Assembly: GCA_003141095.1 (NCBI GenBank)
Contig: PLKM01000039.1
Span: 17,347 to 81,346, forward strand
Source: Acidimicrobiaceae bacterium
GTDB taxonomy: Bacteria > Actinomycetota > Acidimicrobiia > Acidimicrobiales > RAAP-2
Length of the DNA stretch: 64,000 bases
Direction of reading: 5' to 3'
Below are positions 44,122 to 53,236 of the stretch, in pieces. The notes under the pieces are model-generated. The model was given only the letters and a program-made list of their open reading frames with translations, was not told the origin of the DNA and ran no database searches. Position 1 is the stretch's first letter; each line of letters starts with the position of its first letter. The position numbers and the translations under genes are program-made.

Positions 44122-44152
44122 GTACTAACGCCCCACGGTCAACGAACTATCG

Positions 44153-45316
44153 CTACGCGTTCACCGGGTGCGGCATGCACAGATCGTCGTACTCGGCGAT
44201 CACGATCGGACCAGCATCCTCGCCGCACGCGGGACACGAGGGATCTCGACGCACCTTGAACGTGCGAAAACTCTGATCGAGGGCGTCGTAGGTGAGGAGA
44301 CGGCCGACGAGCGGGTCGCCGAGCTCGAGAATCAGTTTGATGGTTTCGACGGCCTGGATTGATCCGACAATCCCCGGCAACACCCCGAGCACGCCGGCTT
44401 CGGCGCAGCTCGGCGCGAGCTCGGCGGGCGGTGGCTCGGGAATCATGCAGCGGTAGCAGGGTCCGATGTAGGGGTTGAAGACGGTGATCTGGCCTTCGAA
44501 GCGAAAAATCGATCCGTGCACCACGGGGATGTTCTTCAATAGTGCGGCGTCGTTGACGAGGTAGCGAGTCGGAAAGTTGTCCGTGCCGTCGACAATGACG
44601 TCGTAACCATCGAAGATCTCCAGGACGTTGTCGGCGCCGAGGCGAGTGTCGTAGGTGACGACCTTGACGTCAGGGTTCATGGCCTCAAGCGTGAGCCTGG
44701 CGCTGTCGACCTTTCGCATGCCCACGCGCTCAAGATTGTGCAAGATCTGGCGTTGCAGGTTCGACGAGTCCACCACGTCCATGTCAATGATGCCAATGGT
44801 CCCCACGCCTGCCGCGGCCAGGTACAGCGCGGCGGGCGAACCAAGTCCTCCCGCACCGAGGAGCAGAACCTTCGCGTCGAGTAACTTCATCTGTCCGGCT
44901 TCGCCAACTTCGGGCAGCAGCAGGTGGCGGTGGTAGCGCACCCGTTGATCCTGGGTCATCGCACGCGGAGTCTCCCAGACGAGCCCCTCGTCCTTCCACT
45001 TGTTGAAGCCGCCGATCACCGAGACCACGTCGGTGTAGCCAAGTTCTTGGAGGGTCTTCGTGGCGAACGCCGATCGAACGCCGCCCGCGCAGTAGACGGC
45101 GATGGGCGCCTTCTTGTCGGGCAGGCGACCTTCTATGGCAAACTCCAGATTGCCCCGAGCGACGTGGACGGCACCGGGCACGGCACCCTGCTCGTGCTCG
45201 TCAGGCTCGCGCACGTCGAGCAGTGTGTAGTGGTCGAGACGCGCGGCGACCTCGTGCGGGTCGATCTCACGGATCTCGGCCTTCGCGGCATTCAGTAGTT
45301 CTCGAGGTGATGGCAA
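44153..45316 (-). CDS. Rhodanese-ThiF/MoeB fusion (sulfur carrier adenylyltransferase/sulfurtransferase)
   Basis: 387 residues. The N-terminal 117 residues are a rhodanese domain with active Cys76 (VYCAGGVRSA). The ThiF/MoeB domain follows: RYHRHLLLPEVGEAGQ, GAGGLGSPAALYLAAAGVG at about 154, DVVDSSNLQRQILH, zinc cysteines in CYRCMIPEPP and SCPACGE. Such proteins adenylate and thiolate ThiS-, MoaD- or CysO-like carriers. Mycobacterial MoeZ has the rhodanese at the C-terminus; here the order is reversed. TTG start with AAGGAG 6 nt upstream. Confidence 0.92.
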   Translation of the reverse strand: MPSPRELLNAAKAEIREIDPHEVAARLDHYTLLDVREPDEHEQGAVPGAVHVARGNLEFAIEGRLPDKKAPIAVYCAGGVRSAFATKTLQELGYTDVVSVIGGFNKWKDEGLVWETPRAMTQDQRVRYHRHLLLPEVGEAGQMKLLDAKVLLLGAGGLGSPAALYLAAAGVGTIGIIDMDVVDSSNLQRQILHNLERVGMRKVDSARLTLEAMNPDVKVVTYDTRLGADNVLEIFDGYDVIVDGTDNFPTRYLVNDAALLKNIPVVHGSIFRFEGQITVFNPYIGPCYRCMIPEPPPAELAPSCAEAGVLGVLPGIVGSIQAVETIKLILELGDPLVGRLLTYDALDQSFRTFKVRRDPSCPACGEDAGPIVIAEYDDLCMPHPVNA

Positions 45317-45394
45317 CGGTCGCTCCTTCTACGTCTCTAAATCCTACCGGCTGGGTCAACATTCAATTCCAACACACCTGCTAAACCACATCCA

Positions 45395-45991
45395 GTGGAC
45401 CTTCAACACTTACTCAGCCAACGCCGGATGGTTCGGTCCTTCGACGGCACCCCAGTTGACCCTGACTGGCTCGACGAATACTGTGCCAGCGCGCTCTGGG
45501 CACCGAGCGCTGGCAATAGCGCGGGCGTTCGAATGCACACAATTGATTCTGAACTCGTTGCAGGCTACTTTGACGTCGCCACCGACGAGCAGTGGCGCCG
45601 GACAGCGAGGCGGGCCGAGGGCCTGCGAAGGGCGGGCGCCGTCGTGCTCGTCACCTCGCGCCCCCAGGACTACGTCGCACGCTACGTCGAGCCCGACAAG
45701 GCCTCATCGGGTCTCGGCGAGCACAGCGCCTGGCCGATCCCCTACTGGCACGCCGACGCCGCGATGGCGACGATGGCGCTGCTCTTGTTGCTCGAGGAGA
45801 GTGATTGGCAGGCCACGCTCTGGGGTAATTTTCGAAACGCTGAACGCGTGCTCGCGTGGGCCGGCATTGAAGACGAGGTGCTTTTTGGTGCCGTTCTCAT
45901 TGGCAAGGCCGACGGGAACGACGTTCCTTCATCGTCGCTTGCCCGCAGTGTCCCGTCGCGCGCGTCGCGGGTGCGCCGCATCCGGGGCTAA
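45395..45991 (+). CDS. Nitroreductase family protein
   Basis: 198 residues, one FMN-dependent nitroreductase fold. LLSQRRMVRSFDGTPVD is the typical opening, with a following ALWAPSAGNSAGVRMH; WHADAAMATMALLLLLEESDWQATLWGNFRN is the FMN-contact helix and the end GAVLIGKADG. Substrate cannot be assigned. GTG start, no Shine-Dalgarno. The stop overlaps the pepA stop by four bases (CTAA). Confidence 0.83.
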   Translation: MDLQHLLSQRRMVRSFDGTPVDPDWLDEYCASALWAPSAGNSAGVRMHTIDSELVAGYFDVATDEQWRRTARRAEGLRRAGAVVLVTSRPQDYVARYVEPDKASSGLGEHSAWPIPYWHADAAMATMALLLLLEESDWQATLWGNFRNAERVLAWAGIEDEVLFGAVLIGKADGNDVPSSSLARSVPSRASRVRRIRG

Positions 45992-47493
45992 TCCTCTTCG
46001 ACCTCAGCCACCGCCGAGAGAAACTCGACAATGGTGCGCGCACTGAACGCCGTGGCGCCCTTGGTCGTGTAGCCGCGACTTTGCTCGGCTCGCCCCGGAC
46101 CGGCGATGTCGAGGTGGACCCACGGCCGTCCATCGGTGAATCGCCGCAAGAGCAGGGCCGCTGAAATCGCTCCCGCTCGTTGTGGCTTTCCGATGTTCTT
46201 CATGTCCGCGACATCGGACTCGATGTGTGACTCGTAGTTCCTTACCAGCGGCATCCGCCAGAGCTGCTCGCCACTTCGTGCGCTGGCGGCGCTGAAGTAG
46301 TCGGCGAGCTCGTCAGTCGAGGCGAACAGTGCCCCGACCTCATCGCCCAACGCCACCGCCTGGGCGCCGGTGAGCGTGGCGACGTCAACAATGGCGTCGG
46401 GGTCCGCCTCAACCGCGAGACTCAGTCCGTCAGCCAGAATCAGCCGTCCCTCGGCATCAGTGTTGAGCACCTCGATGGTCATACCGTTTCGAATGGTGAG
46501 TACGTCACCGGGTTTGGTGGCTTTCTCGCCGGTCATATTCTCCGCCATGGGCGCAATCGCGGTGATGCGCACGGGTATCTTTAGCTGGCTTGCAATGGAG
46601 AGCGCGGCCATGACCACGGCGGCGCCCGTCATGTCCGTCTTCATGGTCATCATGCCCTCGCCCGACTTGATCGAAAGTCCACCCGAGTCGAAGGTCACCC
46701 CCTTGCCGACCAACGCCACGTGCGCGAGCGGCGTCCCGGGCTGGGGGTCGTACATCGCGTAGACCAGTCGGGTGGGTTGGCCCGAGCCCTGCCCCACGCC
46801 CAGCAGACCGCCGAGGCCCTCCTCTTTGATCTTGGCCTCGTTCCACACCTCCACGCGTACGTACGGATCCTCTTCGAGTCTCTTGAGCACGTGCTTCGCG
46901 AGGTCCTTCGGCGCCAAGTGGCCCGCCGGCGTATCGATCAGACGCTTCGCCCAGTTGACGCCCTCGGCGACGATAGCCCCTCTGGCGACGCCTTCGGTCA
47001 CCTCATTGTGCGTGTCGACGCTCGGCAACGGCGTACCGAGCGGCACCACGTCAAACGTGACGTCGCCCAGGGGCTTCTTGTAGTTGTACGACGCGAGCAG
47101 AGCCCCTTCCACGAGAGCCTGGGCGGCGGCATGAGGATCTTCTATCCCGTCGGTCGGCAAGAAGAACGCCACCGATCCCTCGCCCGCGTTGGCGACCGCG
47201 GCCGCACCGGCGAGCCGGAAGCTCTCGAGATTGTTGTAGCTCGCGCCGAGACTGATGAGAGCGACGTTGGCCTCGCCGATCGATCGCAAGAGCACCGAGC
47301 TGCCCGGTTCCTCTTTGAGCCCTTGTTGCGCGCACCACTCCCTCGAAAACGTACGGGGCAAGTCGTAGCCGCCAAGCGTGGTGGGCACGGACTCCGCCAC
47401 CACGGCCACGCCGTCGCCAAAGACCACGGGAACGGCCGCCGTTGGCTGCTGAGCCCCTTCGACGGGCGCGGAAAGTCGAGCGGTACGCGACAT
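45988..47493 (-). CDS. pepA: Leucyl aminopeptidase (M17)
   Basis: 501 residues. Metal and catalytic motifs: VALVGKGVTFDSGGLSIK, MKTDMTGAA and NTDAEGRLILADGLSLA. The N-terminal 160 residues form the mixed alpha/beta domain of hexameric M17 enzymes. It removes N-terminal residues from peptides in the cytosol. ATG behind GAGAGGA. It lies 15 nt after the cobalamin adenosyltransferase gene, so the two are probably cotranscribed. Confidence 0.93.
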   Translation of the reverse strand: MSRTARLSAPVEGAQQPTAAVPVVFGDGVAVVAESVPTTLGGYDLPRTFSREWCAQQGLKEEPGSSVLLRSIGEANVALISLGASYNNLESFRLAGAAAVANAGEGSVAFFLPTDGIEDPHAAAQALVEGALLASYNYKKPLGDVTFDVVPLGTPLPSVDTHNEVTEGVARGAIVAEGVNWAKRLIDTPAGHLAPKDLAKHVLKRLEEDPYVRVEVWNEAKIKEEGLGGLLGVGQGSGQPTRLVYAMYDPQPGTPLAHVALVGKGVTFDSGGLSIKSGEGMMTMKTDMTGAAVVMAALSIASQLKIPVRITAIAPMAENMTGEKATKPGDVLTIRNGMTIEVLNTDAEGRLILADGLSLAVEADPDAIVDVATLTGAQAVALGDEVGALFASTDELADYFSAASARSGEQLWRMPLVRNYESHIESDVADMKNIGKPQRAGAISAALLLRRFTDGRPWVHLDIAGPGRAEQSRGYTTKGATAFSARTIVEFLSAVAEVEED

Positions 47494-47508
47494 GTGATTC
47501 CTCTCTTC

Positions 47509-48048
47509 TTAGTGAACTCGAGCGGTACGGTGGTGCGGCCCCTCGGCCCAACGGGCCATGGTCCACGCTAAGTCACTGAGGCGATTGAGATAGCCAACCA
47601 CCATCGAGCCGTCGAGCGGATAGCCCACCGCTATGCGCTCGGCTCGGCGGATAGCGGTGCGCGCCACGTCGAGCGCGGCCGATAACTGGTTCTCACCGGG
47701 TACGACGAACTCCTTGGGCATCTCAATCTCTGCAGAGAGTGCGTCGATCTCGTTTTCCAATCGCGTAATCATCTCGCTCGTGACGAGCGACTTCTCGGCG
47801 GTGAGCTTGTGACGATTGGCGGGCAGTGTCGCCACTTCAGCCATCAGTACCCAGAGGTCGCGTTCGACGGTGATAAGGAGTTCGTTCAATCGACTCTCGG
47901 GCTCGCTCAGCGAACGCGCCCAACCGAGTGCGGCCTGCGCCTCGTCAACGGCGCCATTCACTTCAATCGGGTCCGAACTCTTCTCGACGCGGCCTCCGAA
48001 GTAAAGTCCCGTCGTGCCATCATCGCCATCTCGCGTATAAATCTTCAC
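47509..48048 (-). CDS. Cob(I)alamin adenosyltransferase, PduO/MMAB type
   Basis: 179 residues from the GTG at 48048, which starts at the conserved VKIYTRDGDDGTTGLYFGGRVEKS. An ATG at 48108 would prefix 20 residues that overlap metH on the opposite strand and match nothing. DEAQAALGWARS and AIRRAERIAVGYPLDG follow. It makes adenosylcobalamin, the cofactor of methylmalonyl-CoA mutase; a mutase gene is in this window at 15.8-17.4 kb. TACGCT sits 6 nt upstream of the GTG. Divergent from metH. Confidence 0.92.
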   Translation of the reverse strand: MKIYTRDGDDGTTGLYFGGRVEKSSDPIEVNGAVDEAQAALGWARSLSEPESRLNELLITVERDLWVLMAEVATLPANRHKLTAEKSLVTSEMITRLENEIDALSAEIEMPKEFVVPGENQLSAALDVARTAIRRAERIAVGYPLDGSMVVGYLNRLSDLAWTMARWAEGPHHRTARVH

Positions 48049-48054
48049 ACCGTC

Positions 48055-48060
48055 AGCGTA
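48055..48060 (-). promoter_or_regulatory. Probable -10 element of a leaderless adenosyltransferase promoter
   Basis: TACGCT on the minus strand, 6 nt upstream of GTG 48048. The divergent metH has TAGCCT at 48083-48088, 9 nt before its ATG. The whole shared control region is 49 nt. Confidence 0.38.
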
Positions 48061-48097
48061 GTGACATCGGCTCTCGCCCGGGTAGCCTGATAGTCCA

Positions 48098-51000
48098 ATG
48101 GAGTCCACCGTTCGTCTACCTTTTGCCCGTCCGACTTCGAACGACCCCTACCTGGCCGCGCTCGCCGAGCGAGTGCTCATCTACGACGGCGCCACGGGGA
48201 CAAATCTCCAGATTCAAGATCTCTCGGCCGACGACTTCGGCGGCCCGGACTTCGAGGGCTGCAACGAGATCCTGGTGATCACTCGCCCCGACGCTATCGA
48301 GCGACTTCACCGCTCGTTTCTGGACGAAGGGGTCGACGTCATCGAGACCAACTCCTTTGGATCGTTCTCCGTCGTCCTCAACGAATACGGGATCAGCGAG
48401 CGGGCCCACGAGCTGGCCCTGGCCTCGGCCTCGATTGCGCGTCGCGTCGCCGACGGTTACGCCAGCCCCGGCTCGCCCAGGTTCGTGGCTGGATCAATGG
48501 GACCGGGCACCAAGTTCCCGACCCTCGGCCAGATCACCTACGACGAGCTCTCGGCCAGCTACGAAGAGCTGGCCTACGGGCTCCTCGAGGGCGGTGTCGA
48601 CCTCTTGCTGGTCGAGACGATGTTTGACTTGCTGTCGGGCAAAGCCGCCATCGCCGCTTGTCACCGTGCCATGGCCCGCCATGGGCGAATTGTGCCCATC
48701 CAGGCCCAGGTGACGATTGAACTCACGGGACGCATGCTGCCGGGCACCGAGATTGGAGCCGCGATCACCGCGCTCAATCCATTGGGTATTGACCTGATTG
48801 GTCTCAACTGCGCTACCGGTCCCGTCGAGATGTACGAGCCCCTTCGTCAACTCTCAGAGACCGCCCCGATGCCCGTGGCGTGCCTACCCAATGCGGGACT
48901 GCCCAGCGTCGTCGATGGCAAGATGCACTACGACCTCACGCCGGACGCTCTCGCCGAGCATCTGGTCAAGTTCGTGAGCGAGTACGGCGTCGAGGTGGTG
49001 GGCGGTTGCTGCGGCACGTCGCCCGAGCACATCAGGAGAGTGATCGAAGCTGTTCGCCCCCTCAAGCGCGCGCTTCGAGCGCCGGTGCTCGAGCCGGCGG
49101 TGGCGTCAATCTACGCACCCACCGCGTACAGCCAAGACCGTTCCGTGCTGCTCGTTGGCGAACGTACGAACGCGAACGGCTCGAAGAAGTTCCGTGAGGC
49201 CATGCTCGAAGGCGACTGGGACATGTGCGTTGGCATAGGACGGGACCAGATCAAAGAAGGCGCCCACATACTGGACGTCTGCGTTGACTACACCGGCGCC
49301 GATGGCGTAAGCGACATGAACGAGATCATGAGTCGCCTCGCCACCCAGTCATCGGTCCCGATAATGGTCGACACCACCGAAACGCTCGTCGCACGCCAAG
49401 CCCTCACCTGGCTCGGAGGCAAGGCCATTTTGAACTCGGTGAACCTCGAGGAGGGCGACGGTCCGGGAACCCGGCTTGACGGCTTCCTTTCCCTCGCGGC
49501 CGAGTTTGGAGCGGCGGTGGTCGCCACGTGCATTGATGAGGAGGGCCAGGCTCGAACGGCTGACTGGAAGGTGCGCGCCGCGACCGCAATCGTCGATCTG
49601 GCCGTTCGCCGCTACGGGCTCAGCGCCGAGGACATCTTCATCGACCCGCTCGCCCTACCGCTTTCGACGGGCATGATTGATTCACGTCGCGACGGAATCG
49701 AAACCATCGATGCGATTCGCCGCATCAAGGCTGAACTGCCAGGCGTGAGGACCATCCTCGGGCTTTCCAACGTCTCGTTTGGTCTTAATCCCGCGGCTCG
49801 TCAGGTCCTCAACAGCGTCTTCCTGCACGAGTGCGCCGAGGCGGGTTTGGACGCCGCTATTGTTCACGCGTCAAAGATCCTGCCGCTGCACCGCGTTGAT
49901 GAAGAAGTTCGCCGAGTCTGCCTCGATCTCATTTACGACCGCCGCAGCGACGACTACGACCCGCTGACCGAGCTGCTGCGCATTTTCGAGGGCGTATCGA
50001 CGTCGTCGACGAGCGGCCCTTCCCTCGACGATCTGCCACTGAACGAGCGGCTGCGTCAGCGAGTCATTGAAGGCGCGCGCGTCGGGCTCGAGGCCGATCT
50101 CGAAGTGGCGATGTCGGACGGCATGTCGCCCCTCGACATCGTAAACGAGATCCTGCTCGACGGAATGCGTGAAGTCGGCGAACTCTTCGCTTCAGGTGAC
50201 ATGCAGTTGCCCTTCGTCCTGCAAAGTGCAGAAACCATGAAAACGGCCGTCGCCTACCTCGAGCCCCTTATGGAGAAGAGCGACCAGGGCGGACGCGGGC
50301 GCGTCGTGCTCGCCACCGTGAAGGGTGACGTGCACGATATTGGCAAGAATCTCGTCGACATCATCTTGACCAACAACGGCTACGAGGTCGTAAACCTCGG
50401 CATCAAGGTGGGAATCAATGAGATGCTGAGCGCGGTCCAGGAACACAAGGCTGACGCCTTGGGTATGAGCGGACTGCTCGTGAAGTCCACCCTCATCATG
50501 CGAGAGAACCTCGAACTGATGAACGACCGGGGCATGGCGGACCTTCCCGTGCTACTCGGAGGCGCGGCGTTGACGCGAACCTTCGTCGAGCGCGATCTTC
50601 GAGAGATCTACCAGGGAAAGCTCTTTTACGGCAAGGACGCCTTCGAGGGCTTGCGCGTGCTGGACCGATTGGGCGAGCTGCGAAAGTCCGGTGAAGAGGA
50701 TCCGAAGTTCGGCCGCGAGATCTCCGAACGAAAGGTGTTTCGACGAATCCGAGGTCAGGCCGGCGAGGCCCCCGCGGGACTGCCCCGCCGCAGCCCCGAG
50801 GTGGAAGAGGACAACCCGATCTTCGTACCACCGTTCCTCGGCAGCCGCGTTGCCAAGGGCATGTCCGTGGACGAGATCAGCGACTACCTCAACCTCACGG
50901 CCCTCTTTCGCAATCAGTGGGGATTTCGCCCGGAGAACGGTGAGGACGACCCCGCCTTCAAGGAACGCGTTCGCGCGACGCTGCGCGAGCAGCTCGCGAT

Positions 51001-51604
51001 CGTGAAGGAAGACGACCTGCTGATTCCCCAGGTCGTCTGGGGTCACTTCGCCGCCGCGTCGGACGGCAACGATCTGGTGCTCTTCTGCGATGACACCCGG
51101 GCCAGCGAACTCACGCGATTCACGTTTCCCCGCCAGCACCAGATGCCCCACCTCTGCATCGCCGACTTCTTTCGCACCGTCGAGAGTCCCGACCACGACT
51201 ACGCCAGTTTCATGCTGGTCACCATGGGCTCGCGCGTGTCCGAGCGTTGTCAGGAACTCTTCGCCGAGAATCGCTACACCGACTACTTGATGTTGCACGG
51301 TCTGGGCGTCGAAATGGCCGAAGCACTCGCCGAACTCTGGCACAAGCGCATTCGTCAAGAGCTGGGCTACGCCGAACAGGACGGACCCACCTTGACCGGC
51401 CTCTTTCGTCAGCAGTATCGAGGAGGACGCTACTCGTGGGGTTACCCCGCCTGCCCCGACCTCACCGACAACGCCAAGGTGGCCAACCTCTTGGAGGCAA
51501 GCCGCATCGGTGTCAGCGTGTCCGAGGGGTTCCAGCTCCACCCCGAACAGACCACCGACGCCATCATCTGTCACCACCCGATGGCGAAGTACTTCGTCGC
51601 CTAG
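48098..51604 (+). CDS. metH: Cobalamin-dependent methionine synthase
   Basis: 1168 residues, all four modules. Homocysteine domain to about 325 with ETNSFGSF and the zinc cysteines of VVGGCCGTSPEHI. Pterin-binding domain starts LLVGERTNANGSKKF. Cap and B12 domains follow near 640-880, with DVHDIGKNLVDIIL and lower-ligand His746. The C-terminal activation domain ends LHGLGVEMAEALAELWHKRIRQEL, RGGRYSWGYPACPDL and QTTDAIICHHPMAKYF. It transfers methyl from methyl-THF to homocysteine. No cobalamin riboswitch fits in the 49-nt gap upstream. It faces lipBA tail to tail across 6 nt. Confidence 0.96.
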   Translation: MESTVRLPFARPTSNDPYLAALAERVLIYDGATGTNLQIQDLSADDFGGPDFEGCNEILVITRPDAIERLHRSFLDEGVDVIETNSFGSFSVVLNEYGISERAHELALASASIARRVADGYASPGSPRFVAGSMGPGTKFPTLGQITYDELSASYEELAYGLLEGGVDLLLVETMFDLLSGKAAIAACHRAMARHGRIVPIQAQVTIELTGRMLPGTEIGAAITALNPLGIDLIGLNCATGPVEMYEPLRQLSETAPMPVACLPNAGLPSVVDGKMHYDLTPDALAEHLVKFVSEYGVEVVGGCCGTSPEHIRRVIEAVRPLKRALRAPVLEPAVASIYAPTAYSQDRSVLLVGERTNANGSKKFREAMLEGDWDMCVGIGRDQIKEGAHILDVCVDYTGADGVSDMNEIMSRLATQSSVPIMVDTTETLVARQALTWLGGKAILNSVNLEEGDGPGTRLDGFLSLAAEFGAAVVATCIDEEGQARTADWKVRAATAIVDLAVRRYGLSAEDIFIDPLALPLSTGMIDSRRDGIETIDAIRRIKAELPGVRTILGLSNVSFGLNPAARQVLNSVFLHECAEAGLDAAIVHASKILPLHRVDEEVRRVCLDLIYDRRSDDYDPLTELLRIFEGVSTSSTSGPSLDDLPLNERLRQRVIEGARVGLEADLEVAMSDGMSPLDIVNEILLDGMREVGELFASGDMQLPFVLQSAETMKTAVAYLEPLMEKSDQGGRGRVVLATVKGDVHDIGKNLVDIILTNNGYEVVNLGIKVGINEMLSAVQEHKADALGMSGLLVKSTLIMRENLELMNDRGMADLPVLLGGAALTRTFVERDLREIYQGKLFYGKDAFEGLRVLDRLGELRKSGEEDPKFGREISERKVFRRIRGQAGEAPAGLPRRSPEVEEDNPIFVPPFLGSRVAKGMSVDEISDYLNLTALFRNQWGFRPENGEDDPAFKERVRATLREQLAIVKEDDLLIPQVVWGHFAAASDGNDLVLFCDDTRASELTRFTFPRQHQMPHLCIADFFRTVESPDHDYASFMLVTMGSRVSERCQELFAENRYTDYLMLHGLGVEMAEALAELWHKRIRQELGYAEQDGPTLTGLFRQQYRGGRYSWGYPACPDLTDNAKVANLLEASRIGVSVSEGFQLHPEQTTDAIICHHPMAKYFVA

Positions 51605-51610
51605 AGGTTG

Positions 51611-53236
51611 CTAGCGCCTCGTCGGCGCACTCACCGGCGTGGCGTCACTCAGTGCCTCTCGGGCGTGATAACTCGACCTGGTGAGCGGTGACGCCTGAAC
51701 GTGCTTGAGGCCCAGCCGTTCGCCCCGCACGGCGAGTTCATCGAACTCAGCGGGCTCCCACCAGCGAGCCACCGGAAGATGCTGCTCGGTCGGTCGCAGA
51801 TACTGGCCAATGGTCGCAATGGAGACGCCCACCGCCGCCAGGTCCGCCAGGGTCTCTTCCACCTCTTCGGGCGTTTCACCCAGACCGACCATCATGCCCG
51901 ACTTGGTCGTGAGCCCCGACGCCACGCTTCTGGCGAGCACGGTAAGCGAGCGGGCGTAGCCCGCACTCGGTCGTACGGCTCGCTGCAGGCGAGCCACGGT
52001 TTCAATGTTGTGGTTTACGACGTCGGGACGCGAATCGAGGATCAGGGCCAGCGAGTCGACGTCACCCTTCAGGTCACTGATGAGGACCTCGACATTGGTC
52101 TCCGGCGATCGCTCGCGGATCGCGAGGACCGTCGCGGCGATGGCCGCGGCCCCCCCGTCGTCGAGGTCGTCGCGGGCCACGCACGTGATGACGGCGTGGG
52201 CGAGCTTAAGGCGCACGACGGCTTCGGCGACCCGCTCGGGCTCGGTGGGATCAAGGGCGAGAGGCTTACGGGTGTCGATCAGGCAGAAACCGCAGGCCCT
52301 CGTGCATCGTTCGCCATTCACCATGAAGGTGGCCGTGCCACTCGCCCAGCACTCGAAGATATTGGGACACCCCGCCTCTTCGCAGACCGTGACGAGCCGC
52401 AGATCCTGGGTCAGCGTGCGCAGCGACTGATACTCCTCGCCCATTCGAGCCTCGATGCGCAGCCACTCGGGCTTACGAGAGTGCAGTGAGATTCCGGCGT
52501 CCGGGTCGACGCCGGCCTTGCGAAGCCTGCGCAGCAGCGGACGCTCACTCGACGTCGTCGAGGCACTGCGATCAACGCGCGCCACTGAACCGGGTCCTCC
52601 GAGGCGAGCGGACAGCTCGTCACCGAGACGCTCCTCGACCTCCACCGATGTGACCCCGAGCCCCAAGGACTGCAACGACGCCACCGGCTTATCGGGAATG
52701 CCACAAGGGACAATGACCGAGAAACCCGAAAGATCTATGTCGACGTTGAGCGCCACGCCGTGCAACGTGCGCCGTGCACCGCTTCCATTGCGCTCCGTTC
52801 GCACGCCCACCGCAGCGATCTTTGCGGGTCGTCTCTCCAGGTGCGCCCAGACCCCGGGATAACCCTCGAGTCGCCCGACGTCGCCCAAGCGGCCCCCGGG
52901 GTCCACACCCCTCACCGTGGCGATGACGGCATCCTCCAGATGAGCGACGTGGGCTTTTCCGGCCGAGGGATCGTCCGTCACCGTCACAATCGCCCACGCC
53001 ACCACTTGGCCCGGGGCGTGGTACGTCACGTCGCCGCCGCGGTCCGCGTCGACGACGACGGCGTCGAGCTGGGCGGGCGGAACCAAGAAGTGCTCCTCTT
53101 GGGTTCGAATCCCGCGCGTGTACGTCGGCGGATGTTCGAACAACAAGACGTAGTCATCGCTCGACTGCATGAGCGCGCGCTGCAGATCGTTGGCCTCGGC
53201 GAAGGAGATCCGTCCCAGATGACGTCGGCGAAGCAT
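51611..53236 (-). CDS. lipB-lipA: Octanoyltransferase-lipoyl synthase fusion (LipB-LipA)
   Basis: 541 residues in one unbroken frame. Residues 1-210 are LipB: RGGDVTYHAPGQ at 66-77, Lys139 in PAKIAAVGV and Cys178 in VIVPCGIPDKPV form the usual catalytic pair. Residues 253-541 are LipA: SRKPEWLR, the auxiliary-cluster cysteines 285, 290 and 296 (CEEAGCPNIFEC), the radical-SAM cluster C311xxxC315xxC318, and the final RSSYHA motif. The linker 210-252 is short. One protein would move octanoate from acyl carrier protein onto E2 and insert both sulfurs. It begins right after the E2 stop (TAGATG), so it is coupled to the E2 it probably modifies. Confidence 0.93.
   Translation of the reverse strand: MLRRRHLGRISFAEANDLQRALMQSSDDYVLLFEHPPTYTRGIRTQEEHFLVPPAQLDAVVVDADRGGDVTYHAPGQVVAWAIVTVTDDPSAGKAHVAHLEDAVIATVRGVDPGGRLGDVGRLEGYPGVWAHLERRPAKIAAVGVRTERNGSGARRTLHGVALNVDIDLSGFSVIVPCGIPDKPVASLQSLGLGVTSVEVEERLGDELSARLGGPGSVARVDRSASTTSSERPLLRRLRKAGVDPDAGISLHSRKPEWLRIEARMGEEYQSLRTLTQDLRLVTVCEEAGCPNIFECWASGTATFMVNGERCTRACGFCLIDTRKPLALDPTEPERVAEAVVRLKLAHAVITCVARDDLDDGGAAAIAATVLAIRERSPETNVEVLISDLKGDVDSLALILDSRPDVVNHNIETVARLQRAVRPSAGYARSLTVLARSVASGLTTKSGMMVGLGETPEEVEETLADLAAVGVSIATIGQYLRPTEQHLPVARWWEPAEFDELAVRGERLGLKHVQASPLTRSSYHAREALSDATPVSAPTRR

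Noticed and set aside
50552..51577. 341-codon minus-strand frame over metH
   Set aside because: Shadow of the MetH activation domain.
53101..53113. GGGTTCGAATCCC, a perfect tRNA T-arm-like motif
   Set aside because: It lies inside LipB and codes for the conserved RGIRTQEE stretch on the minus strand; flanking bases do not form a T-stem or acceptor arm.
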